From Paenibacillus alkalitolerans (lineage in GTDB: Bacteria; Bacillota; Bacilli; Paenibacillales; YIM-B00363): a DNA stretch of 64,000 nt. Made by a program: the position numbers and the translations under genes. The notes under the pieces were generated by a model. That model saw only the letters and a program-made list of their open reading frames with translations. It made no database searches and was not told where the DNA came from. Where the stretch lies: assembly GCF_016482785.1 (NCBI RefSeq), contig NZ_JAEMXM010000021.1, positions 1-64,000 on the forward strand, written 5' to 3'. Below, piece by piece: positions 34,665-43,947 of this stretch (positions within the stretch are counted from its first letter, which is position 1; each line of letters begins with the position of its first letter).

Positions 34665-35246
34665 TCATGGCTTCCATTCCAATGCTTTGTCCGTATCGAC
34701 CAACGGCTTGCCGTAATAATGCTTTGCCCTGAAATTATGGATTTCGTCGCAAGCTTTCTCCATCTTTTCCATTACAATGGCTTGAGGCATCCCTTGAGGC
34801 GACCAATATAAGATGTGCATCTGATACTGCCTGTTTTCTTCGTCTACTCGCGTATACCGGATAAGATCCGCTTTTTTGAACCCGTTCCTGGCATAAAATG
34901 CAAGCCGCTTCTGTGAATCCGTGTCACCCTGAGTTCGAGGTTCCGCTTCGAGGATGATCAGCTTTTCCTTCTCCTTCAGCTTGTCGAGAATCGACGAGCC
35001 GATCCCCTTCCCTCTGGATTTGGATGTAACCAATAAGTAATCAATGAAAAGAAAAGTCGGGAATTCCGCATAAAGTAAAATGTAGTCTTCCGTCTCCTCT
35101 TTGTGGTAAACATCCTTTTCTTTAATCAGATCTTTCAGATGCTCCCGGTCTTTCATTTCATGCTCCGGAAAATATTCGTTCAGTTTGTCATACCATTCCA
35201 TCCGCCGTTCCTTCTTCCAGTCATAGTGATGAACATAATTTTCCAT
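34665..35246 (-). CDS. GNAT family N-acetyltransferase
   Basis: A 193-residue acetyltransferase. The acetyl-CoA loop is VTSKSRGKGIGSSILDKL (the R/Q-x-x-G-x-G/A motif), preceded by the beta strand FLFIDYLLV and followed by LAFYARNGFKKAD. The acceptor is unknown. It lies between the GerAB orphan and the GH95 operon but on its own. Confidence 0.85.
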   Translation of the reverse strand: MENYVHHYDWKKERRMEWYDKLNEYFPEHEMKDREHLKDLIKEKDVYHKEETEDYILLYAEFPTFLFIDYLLVTSKSRGKGIGSSILDKLKEKEKLIILEAEPRTQGDTDSQKRLAFYARNGFKKADLIRYTRVDEENRQYQMHILYWSPQGMPQAIVMEKMEKACDEIHNFRAKHYYGKPLVDTDKALEWKP

Positions 35247-35290
35247 GATGGTTTAAAACTTATGCATTCGTTCATCGCTTCGGCTCTTGA

Positions 35291-37651
35291 TTACTGCATG
35301 CTGCACGAATATGTTTGTCCCTTGGACATGTAGCGTTCCCAGACACCAGGCTCAGCCTGTGTCCACCCACTGTCCGAAAGACGCTGCGGTTCCGCTATTC
35401 TAATTCTGCACACTCCGTCAAAATCAGGCGTAATAACCGCTTCCTTCAACCTGCCCTCGGACCATTCGATGCTTACGGTGAACCCGCCGCGGGCGCGCAA
35501 GCCTGTAGCTGCTCCTTTGTTCCAAGCTTTAGGAAGCGCCGGCAGCAGATGCAATTCTCCTGCATGGCTTTGCAGCAGCATTTCGGCGATCCCCGCAGTT
35601 CCTCCGAAATTGCCGTCAATCTGAAACGGCGGGTGATTGTCGAACATATTCGGAAGTGTTGATTTGGCCAACAGCGCCATCACGTTCTCATACGCCCGCT
35701 CCCCGTCTTCCAGCCTCGCCCAGAAATTGATGATCCACGCCCGGCTCCAACCGGTGTGTCCGCCGCCGTGAGCCAGCCTTCGTTCGAGCGTAGTCCGGGC
35801 CGCCGCGGCCAGTTCGGGAGTTTTGCGCACGCTGATTTGATCGCCGGGATGCAGCGCGAACAGATGCGAAATATGCCGGTGCCCCGGTTCCTTCTCTTCG
35901 TAATCTTCCAGCCACTCTTGAAGCTGGCGGTACTTCCCGATTTGCGGCTTCGGAAGGCGCGCCCGCTTCTCGATAAGCTCGCCGCGGAAATCGTCATCGA
36001 CGGCGAGGCGCTCGCTCGCCTCGATACAAGCGCTGAACAACGCGTATATAATTTGGCTGTCCATGGACGGCGCAACGCAAAGCACGCCGGATTGCCCGTT
36101 CGGTAATATGTACGTGTTCTCTGGTGAAACGGAAGGACAAGTGACGAGATGCCCGTCTTTGCCTTCGACTAGGTAGTCAAGGAAAAACAGAGCCGATTCT
36201 TTCATCGTTTCATACGCCTTCGATAGAAAGACGTCATTTCTATTAAATAAGTAGTGCTCCCACAAGTGCAAACACAGCCAACCCGCTCCGATCGGCCAAT
36301 ACGATGCCGGCAAATAACTGTCCTGAGGCGCGGTGTCCGCCCAAATATCGGTATTATGGTGTGCGGTGAAGCCCCGGCAGCCGTACATCGCTTCCGCCGT
36401 GCGCCGTCCCGGTTCCCTCATTCTTTCAATTAATTCGAACAACGGTTCATGGCATTCCGAAAGATTGCATGTTTCGGCGGGCCAATAGTTCATCTGCGCG
36501 TTAATATTGATCGTGTATTTGCTGTCCCACGGAGGAAGAAACTTGTCGTTCCATATGCCCTGCAAGTTCGCCGGAAGGGACCCCGGCCTGCTGGACGAGA
36601 TGAGAAGATATCGCCCGAATTGAAAGTAGAGCTCGACAAGTCCGGGATCGTCGCCGCCGCGCTTCACCCGCTGCAGCCGCTCTTCGACGGTCAACGCGTT
36701 CAATTCCTGCTTCGCTTCGCCCAGCGTAAGAGTAAGCCGGTCGTAAAGTGAGCTGTAATCCTCAATATGTTTACTGCGAAGCTGCCGGTAAGGTTGAATT
36801 ATTGCGGCTCCGGCCGTTTCCCGGCAGTACGCCTCAGGATCATCGAATCGGAAAGAGGTACCGGCGGACAATACGAGCGTAACCGAATCCGCCCCGTCTA
36901 TCGTCAAATATTCGCCTATTGTCGCTATTGTTCCGCCTTGCGCCGCCCCCTGGAGAACGGCGTAAAAATCGCATCCTCCTTCTCCGCCGCCGTTTCCTCG
37001 CATCATAATGCTGTCGTGGCCTTTTTTCTCAACCCGCTCCACATACCTCCATCTCGCCCGGCTCAACCTCGCGCTTAATGACAACGCTTTCGGCCGGTCC
37101 GCTCCGAAACGGAACACGATCGCTTGATCGGGGTAGCTTGCGAACATTTCCCGAGTATAGGTCGTTCCGCCCCGTTTATAAGTTATATTCACAATTCCCG
37201 TATTCAAATCGAGCTCCCGGCGATATTCGGTTACGGCGCCTTGCTGCTCCGCAAACTCCAGAAACAGTTCCCCAAGCGGCGTGTAGTGTCTCTGCGATTC
37301 GGGAAGTCCCGTGAAGGCCATCTTCGCCAGCCTCTCCGCTTCTTTTAATTTACCGGCAAACAACAGCTCGCGTATTTTCGGAAGATTAGGCAGCGCATCC
37401 GGATTGTTCCGGTCTCTCGGGCCGCCGTACCAGACCGAATCTTCGTTGAGCTGAATCGTTTCGTTGCCCGGTTTGCCGTAAATCATTGCGCCTAACCGTC
37501 CGTTTCCTACCGGTATCGCTTCGTTCCATTCGTCCGCCGGCTTGTCGAACCAATAAGGCGAGACCGCCGTTTTTGTCCCCTTCATCGATCGCTTGCCCCC
37601 AAATACAATAATATCGTTCGCCGCATCGCCAACCTTTTGCAGCCCGGTCAT
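35291..37651 (-). CDS. Glycoside hydrolase family 95 (alpha-L-fucosidase/galactosidase)
   Basis: A 786-residue GH95 enzyme. The N-terminal domain has WNEAIPVGNGRLGAMIYG and LNEDSVWYGGPRDRNN. The (alpha/alpha)6 catalytic barrel shows INAQMNYWPAETCNL with the Asn-x-Asn residues, EPGHRHISHLFALHPGD with the likely acid Glu, and FQIDGNFGGTAGIAEMLL. No signal peptide is present, so it acts on imported oligosaccharides; in rhamnogalacturonan loci GH95 removes alpha-linked L-galactose or L-fucose. ATG 37651 overlaps the stop of the hydrolase gene (ATGA) with AAGGGG eight bases upstream. Confidence 0.93.
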   Translation of the reverse strand: MTGLQKVGDAANDIIVFGGKRSMKGTKTAVSPYWFDKPADEWNEAIPVGNGRLGAMIYGKPGNETIQLNEDSVWYGGPRDRNNPDALPNLPKIRELLFAGKLKEAERLAKMAFTGLPESQRHYTPLGELFLEFAEQQGAVTEYRRELDLNTGIVNITYKRGGTTYTREMFASYPDQAIVFRFGADRPKALSLSARLSRARWRYVERVEKKGHDSIMMRGNGGGEGGCDFYAVLQGAAQGGTIATIGEYLTIDGADSVTLVLSAGTSFRFDDPEAYCRETAGAAIIQPYRQLRSKHIEDYSSLYDRLTLTLGEAKQELNALTVEERLQRVKRGGDDPGLVELYFQFGRYLLISSSRPGSLPANLQGIWNDKFLPPWDSKYTININAQMNYWPAETCNLSECHEPLFELIERMREPGRRTAEAMYGCRGFTAHHNTDIWADTAPQDSYLPASYWPIGAGWLCLHLWEHYLFNRNDVFLSKAYETMKESALFFLDYLVEGKDGHLVTCPSVSPENTYILPNGQSGVLCVAPSMDSQIIYALFSACIEASERLAVDDDFRGELIEKRARLPKPQIGKYRQLQEWLEDYEEKEPGHRHISHLFALHPGDQISVRKTPELAAAARTTLERRLAHGGGHTGWSRAWIINFWARLEDGERAYENVMALLAKSTLPNMFDNHPPFQIDGNFGGTAGIAEMLLQSHAGELHLLPALPKAWNKGAATGLRARGGFTVSIEWSEGRLKEAVITPDFDGVCRIRIAEPQRLSDSGWTQAEPGVWERYMSKGQTYSCSMQ

Positions 37652-38697
37652 GTCGCTGACCCCTTCCCTTCGAACAGCACATTCTTTAGCCAATCGTAAG
37701 CATGCCTGCCGCTAATTTCGTGAACGCCCGGAAACAGGTCGGTCTGGAGTTGATCGCCAGCCTCTTCCCTGTCATATATCGCCCGCACCTCCTCCGCCGC
37801 CTTCAGGAAGCCTTCCCGAGGGAAGATCGGATCGTCATAACCGGATTCAAGAAATAACGGCTTTGGCGCGAACAACCCGATCAGCTCGGGCAATTCCGCG
37901 TGAACAAGCAGCCCCGGCGTGTAGTTGTCGATACAATGATGAACGGCAAAAATGCTGTCTTTAAACGTGTTCGGAAATCCGGTAAGCACCATGGCGCCAA
38001 TTCGCTCGTCAAGCACAGACAAAGCGTTGGCAATTAATGCTCCGCCGGAGAACCCCATCGCGCCGATCCTGCCGCCGTCAACCTCCGGTCTTGAAATCAA
38101 ATAATCGAGCGCCCGGCGCACTTCATGCACGCGAAGGCCGGTCAGCGTCTTGCCAAGCATCATGAGCTGTGTGGACAGCTTCTCGCACGAACTCGGCGCG
38201 TCGGGTTTCTTCTTCAGATCCGCAGCCAGCCTGCGCTCGCCGAAGCCGATCACATCGGGCGCGATAACCGCCAACCCCCGCTTGACCAGTTGGATAGCAA
38301 AATGCTGATGAATCCCCGGTTTGCCCTCGTCCGGCGACCCGTCCGGCAGCAGCCCGACAATTTCCCGGCTGCCGTAACCGTGGCCGTGCAGCGCCAATAC
38401 GCCCGGCAGCGGCGTACCGGCTCCCTTCGGAAGCAGCACGTAAGCCGCGAATGACAGACCCGGCGTCGCCGACAATTCCACCCGCTCACGAATATAGCCG
38501 TCGCATTCGACCCGTTCCAGCAGGACCGGTTCGTGCGCAGGAGTTGATTCGAATTCGCCGATCGCATCGCGAAAAGCCCTTCTCAGCTTCTCTTTGCTCT
38601 CCTGCCGGGACTGCTTCGACGCCGATAAGCCGTGCATGCGAATCGCTTCTTCGTAACAGCGCTCCAAAAATGCGTCCCCTTGCCACCTTCCGTTCAT
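37648..38697 (-). CDS. Alpha/beta hydrolase (dienelactone hydrolase-like esterase)
   Basis: A 349-residue cytoplasmic esterase. The nucleophile elbow is GFSGGA, the acid is probably in SGYDDPIFPRE and the His in FPGVHEISGR. HGHGYGSREIVG marks the oxyanion region. The family includes acetyl-xylan-esterase-like and dienelactone-hydrolase-like enzymes. Coupled to GH95, it may remove acetyl groups from imported pectic oligosaccharides; this is inference. Confidence 0.87.
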   Translation of the reverse strand: MNGRWQGDAFLERCYEEAIRMHGLSASKQSRQESKEKLRRAFRDAIGEFESTPAHEPVLLERVECDGYIRERVELSATPGLSFAAYVLLPKGAGTPLPGVLALHGHGYGSREIVGLLPDGSPDEGKPGIHQHFAIQLVKRGLAVIAPDVIGFGERRLAADLKKKPDAPSSCEKLSTQLMMLGKTLTGLRVHEVRRALDYLISRPEVDGGRIGAMGFSGGALIANALSVLDERIGAMVLTGFPNTFKDSIFAVHHCIDNYTPGLLVHAELPELIGLFAPKPLFLESGYDDPIFPREGFLKAAEEVRAIYDREEAGDQLQTDLFPGVHEISGRHAYDWLKNVLFEGKGSAT

Positions 38698-38784
38698 CGC
38701 CCGCTCTCCTCACCGCAATTCATTTTCATTCAACCTCAATATATATACGTCAAACGGATGAAATTTCCTTGATGTGGGGCGGCC

Positions 38785-39663
38785 CTATTTTTGAAGTTCC
38801 TGTGCCTTTACGAGTCTGTATTTGAGCGGTGTTAAGCCGACGACCTTTTTGAACGTATGTATAAAGTGCGAAGTGTTCGGCAGTCCGACTTCAACGCCGA
38901 TCCGCTCGACGGGAAGCGCGGAAGTGTCCAACAGATGACAAGCTTGCATAATTCTTCGCGCAGTTAAATATTCCGTTATGCTGCTCCCGGTTTCCTCTCG
39001 AAATAAACGGGATACGTAAAACTTTGAAAGATGGAGATCCGCCGCCAACCGGTCCAGGACGAATTCGTCCTGATAGTGGGTGCCCAACCAGTTCATAATT
39101 CTCTCGGAATACCTTCCCGGCCTTCGTTCCGTCTGTTTACCGTACTCCGCATCTTGAGCGTCATATTGGATCGAGCTGAGAAGCTGAAGAATAAGGAGAC
39201 TGATTTCTTCCATTTGGTTTCCTATCCCGTTCTTGCACGCTCTGTCGTATAAGCCGCACAACTCTTCCACGGGGCCGATCCCTTCCGTCAAATCGAACGC
39301 CCGATTCGCCGCCGGCGCTTTCCATAATTGTACGAACAAATCGTATCTCCGGGGAAATACCCTGAGATGATTGGCCAAGATGACGGGGTCCAAGTGAATG
39401 ACGGTTCGCACATACGGCTTGTCCTTCTTTATATGGGCATACACTTTGTGCAGTTCGAACGGTTGGAAGAAGAAAAGCATGCCCCGTCGGATTTCATAGC
39501 TTTGGCTGTTTACGCAAACCACTCCGCAGCCTTGATGAACAATCAATATTTCGCAGCACTGATGCCAGTGGTAGTAGCATTGCATCGGTTCCCTGCAAAC
39601 ATTGCCGTAACTCCATACGAGCGGTTTGTTACTGAAAGCAACGGGTTCGAAAAGAAGGCTCAT
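38785..39663 (-). CDS. AraC-family regulator with cupin sensor
   Basis: A 292-residue regulator. The N-terminal half is a cupin (HWHQCCEILIVHQGCGVV, RRGMLFFFQPFELHKVY) for a sugar ligand. The C-terminal two helix-turn-helix units are VLDRLAADLHLSKFYVSRLF and VERIGVEVGLPNTSHFIHTF. It heads the minus-strand genes for the esterase and GH95 and is divergent from the aldo/keto reductase, so it probably activates one or both. Confidence 0.92.
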   Translation of the reverse strand: MSLLFEPVAFSNKPLVWSYGNVCREPMQCYYHWHQCCEILIVHQGCGVVCVNSQSYEIRRGMLFFFQPFELHKVYAHIKKDKPYVRTVIHLDPVILANHLRVFPRRYDLFVQLWKAPAANRAFDLTEGIGPVEELCGLYDRACKNGIGNQMEEISLLILQLLSSIQYDAQDAEYGKQTERRPGRYSERIMNWLGTHYQDEFVLDRLAADLHLSKFYVSRLFREETGSSITEYLTARRIMQACHLLDTSALPVERIGVEVGLPNTSHFIHTFKKVVGLTPLKYRLVKAQELQK

Positions 39664-39770
39664 CCCGATCCCCTCTCATTAGCGCAATATAGCGTTATTT
39701 TCAGATATTGTACCACAACTCAGTTAAACGGGACGGACCTATAATGTTAACAGCATCCCGATGGTTAACT

Positions 39771-39862
39771 GCAAGGAGGCAACCGAAGGTTGTCCGCGGA
39801 TTGATGCTCAGAACGAGCAAGGAGGCAACCGAAGGTTGTCCGCGGATTGATGCTCAGAACGA
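39771..39862 (+). repeat. 46-bp tandem duplication carrying a ribosome-site/hairpin module
   Basis: Two identical 46-bp units start at 39771 and 39817; a third start (GCAAAGGAGGCAA) at 39863 leads into the ATG of the next gene. Each unit begins GCAAGGAGGCAACCGAAGG and contains a small hairpin (CAACC/GGTTG). A 23-base core, from GAGGCAACC to TGTCCGCG, occurs inverted at 59249-59271. Confidence 0.85.
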
Positions 39863-39880
39863 GCAAAGGAGGCAATTATT

Positions 39881-40855
39881 ATGAAATACAGAAGAGTCGG
39901 AAACAGCGGGTTGAAGATCAGCGAAATCGGTTTGGGAAGTTGGCTAACCTATGGGACGGCGGCCGAACAGGAAGCGGCGGACGCATGCATCAGGAAGGCG
40001 TTCGATTTGGGCATCAATTTCTTCGATACGGCTAACGCATACAACCGCGGAGAAGGGGAGAAAGCGATCGGCGCGGCGTTAAAACCTTACCGCCGATCCA
40101 GTTACGTGCTTTCGACGAAGGTGTTCTTTCCGATGGATTCCGGCCCGAACGACCGCGGTTTGTCCCGCAAACATATTATGGAGCAGTGCGAAGCGAGTTT
40201 GCGCCGGTTGGGAACAGACTATATCGACATCTACTTCTGCCACCGCTATGATCAACAAACCCCGTTGGAGGAGACGCTGCGTGCGCTGGACGATTTGCAA
40301 ACCCAAGGCAAAATATTGTACGCCGCCGTCAGCGAGTGGAGCGCCGCGCAAATTGCGGATGCCGCCGGGATCGGGCGGAGACTGAACCTGCGTCCCTTGA
40401 TTTCCAATCAGCCGATCTACAACATGTTCGAGCGGTATATCGAGCAAGAGATATTGCATGTTTCCGGACAAGCGGGAATCGGTCAAATTGTGTTTTCCCC
40501 GCTTGCGCAGGGAGTTTTGACCGGCAAATATAAGCCGGGGCAGCCGAAGCCCGAGGACAGCCGGGCGGCGAACAGCAACGTGAACCATGTAATCAACAGC
40601 TATATGAACGACCGCGTGCTGCAATGTGTTCAAGATTTGAACGATCTGGCGCAGCAAATGGGTGTAACTCTCGCCCAGCTGTCGTTGGCTTGGGTGCTGC
40701 GCCATCCGGGGGTCAGCTCCGCGTTGATCGGCGCCACGAAGCCTCATCAGTTGGAAGAAAACGTGAAGGCCGTGAATGTCGTGCTGGATCAGGACACGCT
40801 GGAACGGATCGAAAGCATTTTGAAGCAGGTCGAAGGATTCGCCCCATTGCGGTAA
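39881..40855 (+). CDS. Aldo/keto reductase
   Basis: A 324-residue NADPH-dependent aldo/keto reductase of the YghZ / Kv-beta-like group. The tetrad can be traced to NFFDTANAYNRGEGE (Asp, Tyr), YVLSTKVF (Lys) and DIYFCHRYD (His). The TIM barrel is full length. It is followed by the broken GH28-type gene, so it may reduce a sugar or aldehyde from the same polysaccharide. AAAGGAGG precedes the ATG; a TATAAT lies at 39740-39745. Confidence 0.92.
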   Translation: MKYRRVGNSGLKISEIGLGSWLTYGTAAEQEAADACIRKAFDLGINFFDTANAYNRGEGEKAIGAALKPYRRSSYVLSTKVFFPMDSGPNDRGLSRKHIMEQCEASLRRLGTDYIDIYFCHRYDQQTPLEETLRALDDLQTQGKILYAAVSEWSAAQIADAAGIGRRLNLRPLISNQPIYNMFERYIEQEILHVSGQAGIGQIVFSPLAQGVLTGKYKPGQPKPEDSRAANSNVNHVINSYMNDRVLQCVQDLNDLAQQMGVTLAQLSLAWVLRHPGVSSALIGATKPHQLEENVKAVNVVLDQDTLERIESILKQVEGFAPLR

Positions 40856-40900
40856 CGCATCATATCGACGAATTATCGCATTGTGAAACAGGAGGATCTC

Positions 40901-42342
40901 ATGAAGATCATTACATATTCCGCTCCGGCCGTTATTCCGAAGCGGAACGATTTTTCGGTGCGCGTCCGGGTGCCGGGAGGCAAATGGGAACCGCTTGAAG
41001 TGTACGAAGTGAAGGTGGACATGCATCAGGTGAGGGAAGCTTCGATGGCTTATTTCGACATGGAAGGCGCCGTTGAAACGGAGATCACATACCATGCGGG
41101 AACGGTCGAAAGCGCAGTCATACGTCCGTTGTCGTTCAATATTCCGTTCGAATAAGACGGGAATACGATTCGAATGACGCTTGAGACCGTCCGTGCAAGC
41201 TATCCGTCGAGATCAACGGCGAGCGATTCCGTAATTTGCACTTGTTCGCGAATCCGTTGGAGGACAATCCGCCGAACCCGGAAGACGACAATGTGTTCGT
41301 CGTCAAGCCGGGCATCCACCGGCTCGAACATCTACTGGATCCACTAACTTCACCGGCGTCGCCGCACGGTAAGGCGCCCGACGTCCTATATTTCGCGCCG
41401 GGCATGCATTATATAGAGGAAACAATCCTCCCCATCCCGTCGGGCAAAACGGTGTACATCGCCGGAGGAGCGGCGGTGGCGGGCTCAATGGTGTGCGATT
41501 CTGTGGAAAACGTCACGGTTCGCGGAAGGGGGATGCTTTACTTGGCGGATTTTCATCGCTTCTCCGCTTTCCGGGGGGTTCGAATCCGGTTTTCGAAACA
41601 GATCGCCGTCGAAGGCGTCATACTTCTGGACCCGCCGCATTACAGCATTTATATCGGCGGCTCGGAGCACGTGAACATCCGGAATTTCAAATCGTTCAGC
41701 ACGAAGGGCTGGTCGGACGGCATCGATATCATGTCCAGCTCCCATATCGATATCGATGCCGTGTTTCTAAGGACTTCGGACGACTGCATCGCCGTATACG
41801 GGAGCCGATGGCAGTATTACGGCGATTCCAAGGATATTACGGTGAGAAATTCCGTATTCTGGGCCGACGTTGCGCACGCCCTCAATGTCGGTATCCACGG
41901 CGACCATCACCGGAATGGCGATGTCATTGAAAACATTCGCTTCGAGAATATCGATATATTGGAGCATCACGAGCCTCAACCCAACTACTGGGGAGCGATG
42001 GCCATCTGCGCGGGCGACAAAAATATCGTCCGAAACGTGACATTCGACAACATCCGTGTGGAGCATATCGAGCTCGGCCAGTTGTTCGACATCCGGGTCG
42101 TGTGGAACAAGGACTACAATCCGGTTGCCGGTAAACGGGTGGAAAATATTTTGTTCAAAAATATCGTATATAACGGCGATAATCCCAATCCCTCGCGGAT
42201 TTACGGCTTTGACGGGGAACGTGCTGTGGAGGGCGTGACCTTCGTCAATCTGCGGATCAATGGACAGACCGTGATGCAGGCGGATCATCCGGCTCTTGAC
42301 GTTAACGAATTCGCCCGCAATATCGTGTTTCGGGCGGAATGA
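40901..42342 (+). pseudogene. GH28/polygalacturonase-like gene with stop and frameshift
   Basis: The first 84 codons (ATG 40901 after AGGAGG; MKIITYSAPAVIPKRNDF) form an N-terminal beta-sandwich and stop at TAA 41153-41155. The frame continues sensibly (DGNTIRMTLETVR) and then needs a one-base shift near 41195-41210 to reach KLSVEINGERFRNLHLFANP. The long 3' frame is a right-handed beta-helix with GH28-type residues: TSDDCIAVYG (Asp-Asp), GIHGDHHRNG and FDIRVVWNKD. Intact relatives are single proteins of about 480 residues. Two independent lesions suggest a pseudogene. Confidence 0.8.
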
Positions 42343-42418
42343 GGAATTGAAACCCAACCGAAGAAATTGCTTTGCCCGATCGGGATTCAATATTTGAACA
42401 ATCGCAACGCGATTTTTT

Positions 42419-42457
42419 ACGTATATCCTTCGGAACGATGGATATACGTTTTTGTTT
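42419..42457 (+). terminator. Terminator after the GH28-like gene
   Basis: ACGTATATCC and GGATATACGT enclose an 11-base loop and are followed by TTTTGTTT. It lies 77 bases after the end of the gene. Confidence 0.85.
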
Positions 42458-42530
42458 CGATGGAGGACGCAGCCTAAGCGAAGTGTTTCGTTAGAACTAC
42501 TCTTGGGCGCGTACCAAGCACAAAAACTGC

Positions 42531-43026
42531 CGCTCTAACCGGAGTTTCTCCGGTTAGGATGGCGCAGCAGTCCCAAATTCAGCGCTCTATCCGGAGTTCT
42601 CCGGTTAGGAGGTCGTAGCAGTCCCAAATTCAGCGCTCTATCCGGAGTTTCTCCGGTTAGAAGGTCGTAACGGGCCGAAATTCAGCGCTCTATCCGGAGT
42701 TTCTCCGGTTAGGAGGTCGTAGCAGCCCGAAATTCAGCGCTCTAACCGGAGTATCTCCGGTTAAAAGGGTGCAAAGTGCCAAAAATGAGCGCTGTAACTG
42801 GAGTTTCTCCGGTTAGGAGGTCGTAGCAGCCCGAAATTCAGCGCTCTAACCGGAGTATCTCCGGTTAAAAGGGTGCAAAGTGCCAAAAATGAGCGCTGTA
42901 ACTGGAGTTTCTCCGGTTAGGAGGTCGTAGCAGCCCGAAATTCAGCGCTCTAACCGGAGTATCTCCGGTTAAAAGGGTGCAAAGTGCCAAAAATGAGCGC
43001 TGTAACCGGAGTTTCTCCGGTTAAAA
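42531..43026. repeat. Array of ten about 52-bp hairpin units
   Basis: Each unit starts GCGCTCTA or GCGCTGTA, then a palindrome AACCGGAG-NNN-CTCCGGTT (some with one changed base), then one of two tails: AGGAGGTCGTAGCAGCCCGA... or AAAAGGGTGCAAAGTGCC... From about 42735 the two unit types alternate in a 104-bp higher-order period repeated twice. No open frame crosses it. It is not a CRISPR array, because the sequences between palindromes are themselves repeated. Confidence 0.9.
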
Positions 43027-43038
43027 GTCGTCCTGGAG

Positions 43039-43085
43039 AGCCCCCTTGAAATGGTATTCATCCAATTTCAAGGGGGCTTTGTTTT
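43039..43085. terminator. Strong terminator-like hairpin after the repeat array
   Basis: AGCCCCCTTGAAATGG pairs with CCAATTTCAAGGGGGCT around ATTCAT and is followed by TTGTTTT. No gene immediately upstream needs it, so it may end transcription through the repeat array or shield the next gene. Confidence 0.8.
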
Positions 43086-43296
43086 AACGATATAGAATTT
43101 ATAAGTTTTGTGCCACAACATGAAACGAGTAAATTCTATACCAAGAAAAACTTCCTCTACATCGCGGTCGCTCATCCTTGAATGTACTTCGATAGAAGTT
43201 TTTCTTATATTTGCATCGAAGGATAAATTGCGGAATAAGGTGCAAAATAATGAACGACTGCGGTCCTTAACCATACATCTATCGGGAGGTATAACC

Positions 43297-43860
43297 TTGT
43301 CTAAAGAACTGCGTCAAGCTTTGATGCCGATTATGGTCAAAGAAGAAATTGCATCGGAACTGGGCCCTCTACATAGTCAACTGAACCAAATGCAGCAAAC
43401 CTTGTCGCAGTTTCAAAATCATGAACAAGGTTCGTCTTCTTCTCAAAATCAGCAGCAAAATCAACAGCAACCCAACCAGCTTGTACAGCAAATCAATCAA
43501 TTCGGCAATCAAATCCAGGACCAGAAAAAACGCGCGTTCCAACAGCTTCAGCAATCCATCCAACAAGCGGTACAAACGTTGAACGACGCGAACCAAAACC
43601 TTCAAGCCTTTCAAGTGTTAACACAAATGCAGGATTTGGCGTCTCAAGCGCAGCGGCAGCTGCAGCAAATGGAAAAGCAATCTCAACAGTCACAGCAATC
43701 CCAACAACAATCGCAGCAACAATCGCAGCAACAATCCCAGCAACAGCCCCAGCAGCAGTCCCAACAATCTCAGCAATCGCAAAACAACAACAACAACAAC
43801 TTTGCTAACAATAGTAACAACAAAAACAATAGCAATGACACTAATGCGCTGTTGCAATGA
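43297..43860 (+). CDS. Glutamine/asparagine-rich low-complexity protein
   Basis: A 187-residue protein. TTG 43297 is chosen because GGGAGG lies seven bases upstream; earlier in-frame ATGs have no ribosome site. Residues 1-35 are ordinary (LSKELRQALMPIMVKEEIAS). The middle is a Gln-rich helical region (QQLQQSIQQAVQTLNDANQN) and the end is a nearly pure SQQ repeat then an Asn tract (NNNNNFANNSNNKNNSND). CAA/CAG codon runs encode it. No signal or membrane segment. It resembles prion-like or coiled-coil scaffolding sequences; a spore-coat or morphogenetic role is possible but not shown. Confidence 0.78.
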   Translation: MSKELRQALMPIMVKEEIASELGPLHSQLNQMQQTLSQFQNHEQGSSSSQNQQQNQQQPNQLVQQINQFGNQIQDQKKRAFQQLQQSIQQAVQTLNDANQNLQAFQVLTQMQDLASQAQRQLQQMEKQSQQSQQSQQQSQQQSQQQSQQQPQQQSQQSQQSQNNNNNNFANNSNNKNNSNDTNALLQ

Positions 43861-43947
43861 ACTGATACTCGAAGCGCCGCCCCCTTGCGAACGTACCCGT
43901 ATACCGTATCGTGTAGGGGATTTTTTGTGCGTACAAACAAGCCGCTC

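Noticed and set aside
39771-39862. Riboswitch before the aldo/keto reductase
   Set aside because: The leader is a simple tandem duplication without the conserved core of any riboswitch I know.
40079-41095. 338-codon minus-strand frame over the aldo/keto reductase
   Set aside because: Antisense shadow of a clear enzyme gene; no recognisable domain in the product.
42531-43026. CRISPR array
   Set aside because: Repeats are regular, but the intervening sequences are themselves repeated in two types and no cas gene is near.
43108-43296. Longer N-terminus for the Q/N-rich protein
   Set aside because: The added 63 residues have no ribosome site and look unlike the rest; the TTG at 43297 has GGGAGG before it.
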